Source: Trinickia acidisoli (GTDB lineage Bacteria; Pseudomonadota; Gammaproteobacteria; Burkholderiales; Burkholderiaceae). Taken from it: DNA of 64,000 bases. Positions 63,423 through 64,000 of the stretch are shown here, piece by piece; the stretch's first letter is position 1; the number at the start of each line of letters is the position of its first letter. Under the pieces are notes generated by a model that was given only the letters and a program-made list of their open reading frames with translations, was not told where the DNA came from and did not search any database. The stretch covers positions 248,001 through 312,000 of the forward strand of contig NZ_JAFLRG010000002.1 of assembly GCF_017315725.1 (NCBI RefSeq), written 5' to 3'. Made by a program: the position numbers and the translations under genes.

Positions 63423-64000
63423 TTACCCGGCGCCGTACCGCGAATCGTCCAGGACTCCTCCCCAGAACTCATCGGGCGAAATCCTTGCGGCCCGCGCTGG
63501 CCTGACGTCCGAAGTGCCGTCTGCCGTCGCTACGTTGCTGAGCCTCGAGCGCCTACCGCTTGCACCCGCGCCGGCTAGCACCTCGATGGAGGCTCCGCTG
63601 AACCGGCTCGATCCATCGTATGAAGTGAGCCTGCGGGACGAATCGCTCGAGTAGGCGAGACGCCGTGATGCAAGCGCGCCGGCGAGATCATGGCGCTCGG
63701 ACAAATGAAAGCTGCTGTCGGTAGGCGTCGAGGCCCGACTTTCCGTATAGACGCTACCGCGGCCCAACCGCCCCGTGTCGAGCGCGTTGAGGATGTCCTC
63801 GCGATCGGTCAGATGCAAGCTGCTCACGTCGGTGGGCGTGGATGCGCGGCTTTCCGCTCGAATGCTGGGCGCAGCGAGCCGCCCTCGAATACGCGCAACC
63901 TGCAGCGCGAACTGTCCCGATGGCGTGAGGCTGCCGCGGTAGCTGCGTGTGATGGTCATGGTGTCGCTGGCCACGCTCGACCCCTCATATGACGTGAGCC
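63423..64000 (-). CDS. Ser/Thr/Arg-rich repeat protein, 5' end beyond window
   Basis: The frame is open to the right window edge and ends at 63423. The visible 192 codons contain repeated units: ESRASTPTDVSSLHLTDRED and ESRASTPTDSSFHLSERHD spaced 37 residues, and LTSYEGSS (63987-63964) against LTSYDGSS further on. The end is VRPARAARISPDEFWGGVLD then DSRYGAG. It is predicted mostly disordered, with no known domain. Composition resembles the N-terminus of the PPR-SMR protein next to it on the same strand (262 bp apart), so both may be secreted effectors (inference). Confidence 0.6.
   Translation of the reverse strand, partial: LTSYEGSSVASDTMTITRSYRGSLTPSGQFALQVARIRGRLAAPSIRAESRASTPTDVSSLHLTDREDILNALDTGRLGRGSVYTESRASTPTDSSFHLSERHDLAGALASRRLAYSSDSSRRLTSYDGSSRFSGASIEVLAGAGASGRRSRLSNVATADGTSDVRPARAARISPDEFWGGVLDDSRYGAG

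Overview
The window is a 64 kb piece of a GC-rich beta-proteobacterial genome. PhcB/PhcS/PhcQ-like genes, DUF2827 proteins, a Burkholderia-type trimeric autotransporter remnant, many insertion sequences and several eukaryote-like repeat proteins point to the Burkholderiaceae. My best guess is a host-associated Burkholderia/Mycetohabitans-type bacterium such as a fungal endosymbiont. The genus is an inference from gene content; no rRNA or housekeeping marker lies here that would settle it.

Layout. 0-4 kb (minus): a chaperone-usher operon of the spore-coat-U (Csu-like) type: pilin, chaperone, usher and a tip subunit cut by the window edge, with a duplicated 39-bp element upstream. 5-9.3 kb: an IS66 element that has truncated a gene encoding a hexapeptide-repeat protein, followed by an orphan serine resolvase. 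9.7-29.2 kb: a surface-glycosylation island. It holds an EAL protein, a broken trimeric autotransporter gene, three paralogous DUF2827 proteins, several glycosyltransferases (two with TPR-type N-termini), small secreted and membrane proteins, a BTAD/SARP-type regulator, an OmpA-domain protein, and a sugar epimerase/C-methyltransferase/glycosyltransferase set whose epimerase is split by an IS4-family element with a clean 9-bp target duplication. 29-37 kb: a scrapyard of IS3, IS110 and IS5-like remnants surrounding an AT-richer, apparently imported ATP-grasp + MFS pair and a GNAT acetyltransferase. 37-41.3 kb: a helical-repeat protein and an intact SWIM-SNF2 helicase. 43-48 kb: an EAL phosphodiesterase followed by a PilZ-like/methyltransferase fusion, a membrane histidine kinase and a response regulator, resembling the Ralstonia phcBSQ quorum-sensing locus. 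48-52.3 kb: a second IS4-family element and an IS630 element bracketing a protein with an N-terminal F-box-like motif and novel repeats. 52.6-64 kb: a large unknown protein, a second resolvase, OmpW, a soluble chemoreceptor, an aromatic aminotransferase, a His-rich DMT transporter, a PPR-SMR fusion protein and a second repeat-rich protein running off the end.

The most striking items are (i) the protein at 61.3-63.2 kb with about nine pentatricopeptide repeats and a C-terminal SMR-like domain, an architecture otherwise typical of plant organelle RNA-binding proteins; (ii) the F-box-like repeat protein at 49.8-51.1 kb; (iii) the quorum-sensing operon beside a c-di-GMP phosphodiesterase gene; and (iv) the DUF2827/glycosyltransferase island next to an adhesin remnant. 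Items (i) and (ii) look like proteins meant to work inside a eukaryotic host, but no secretion signal or secretion system is demonstrated within the window.
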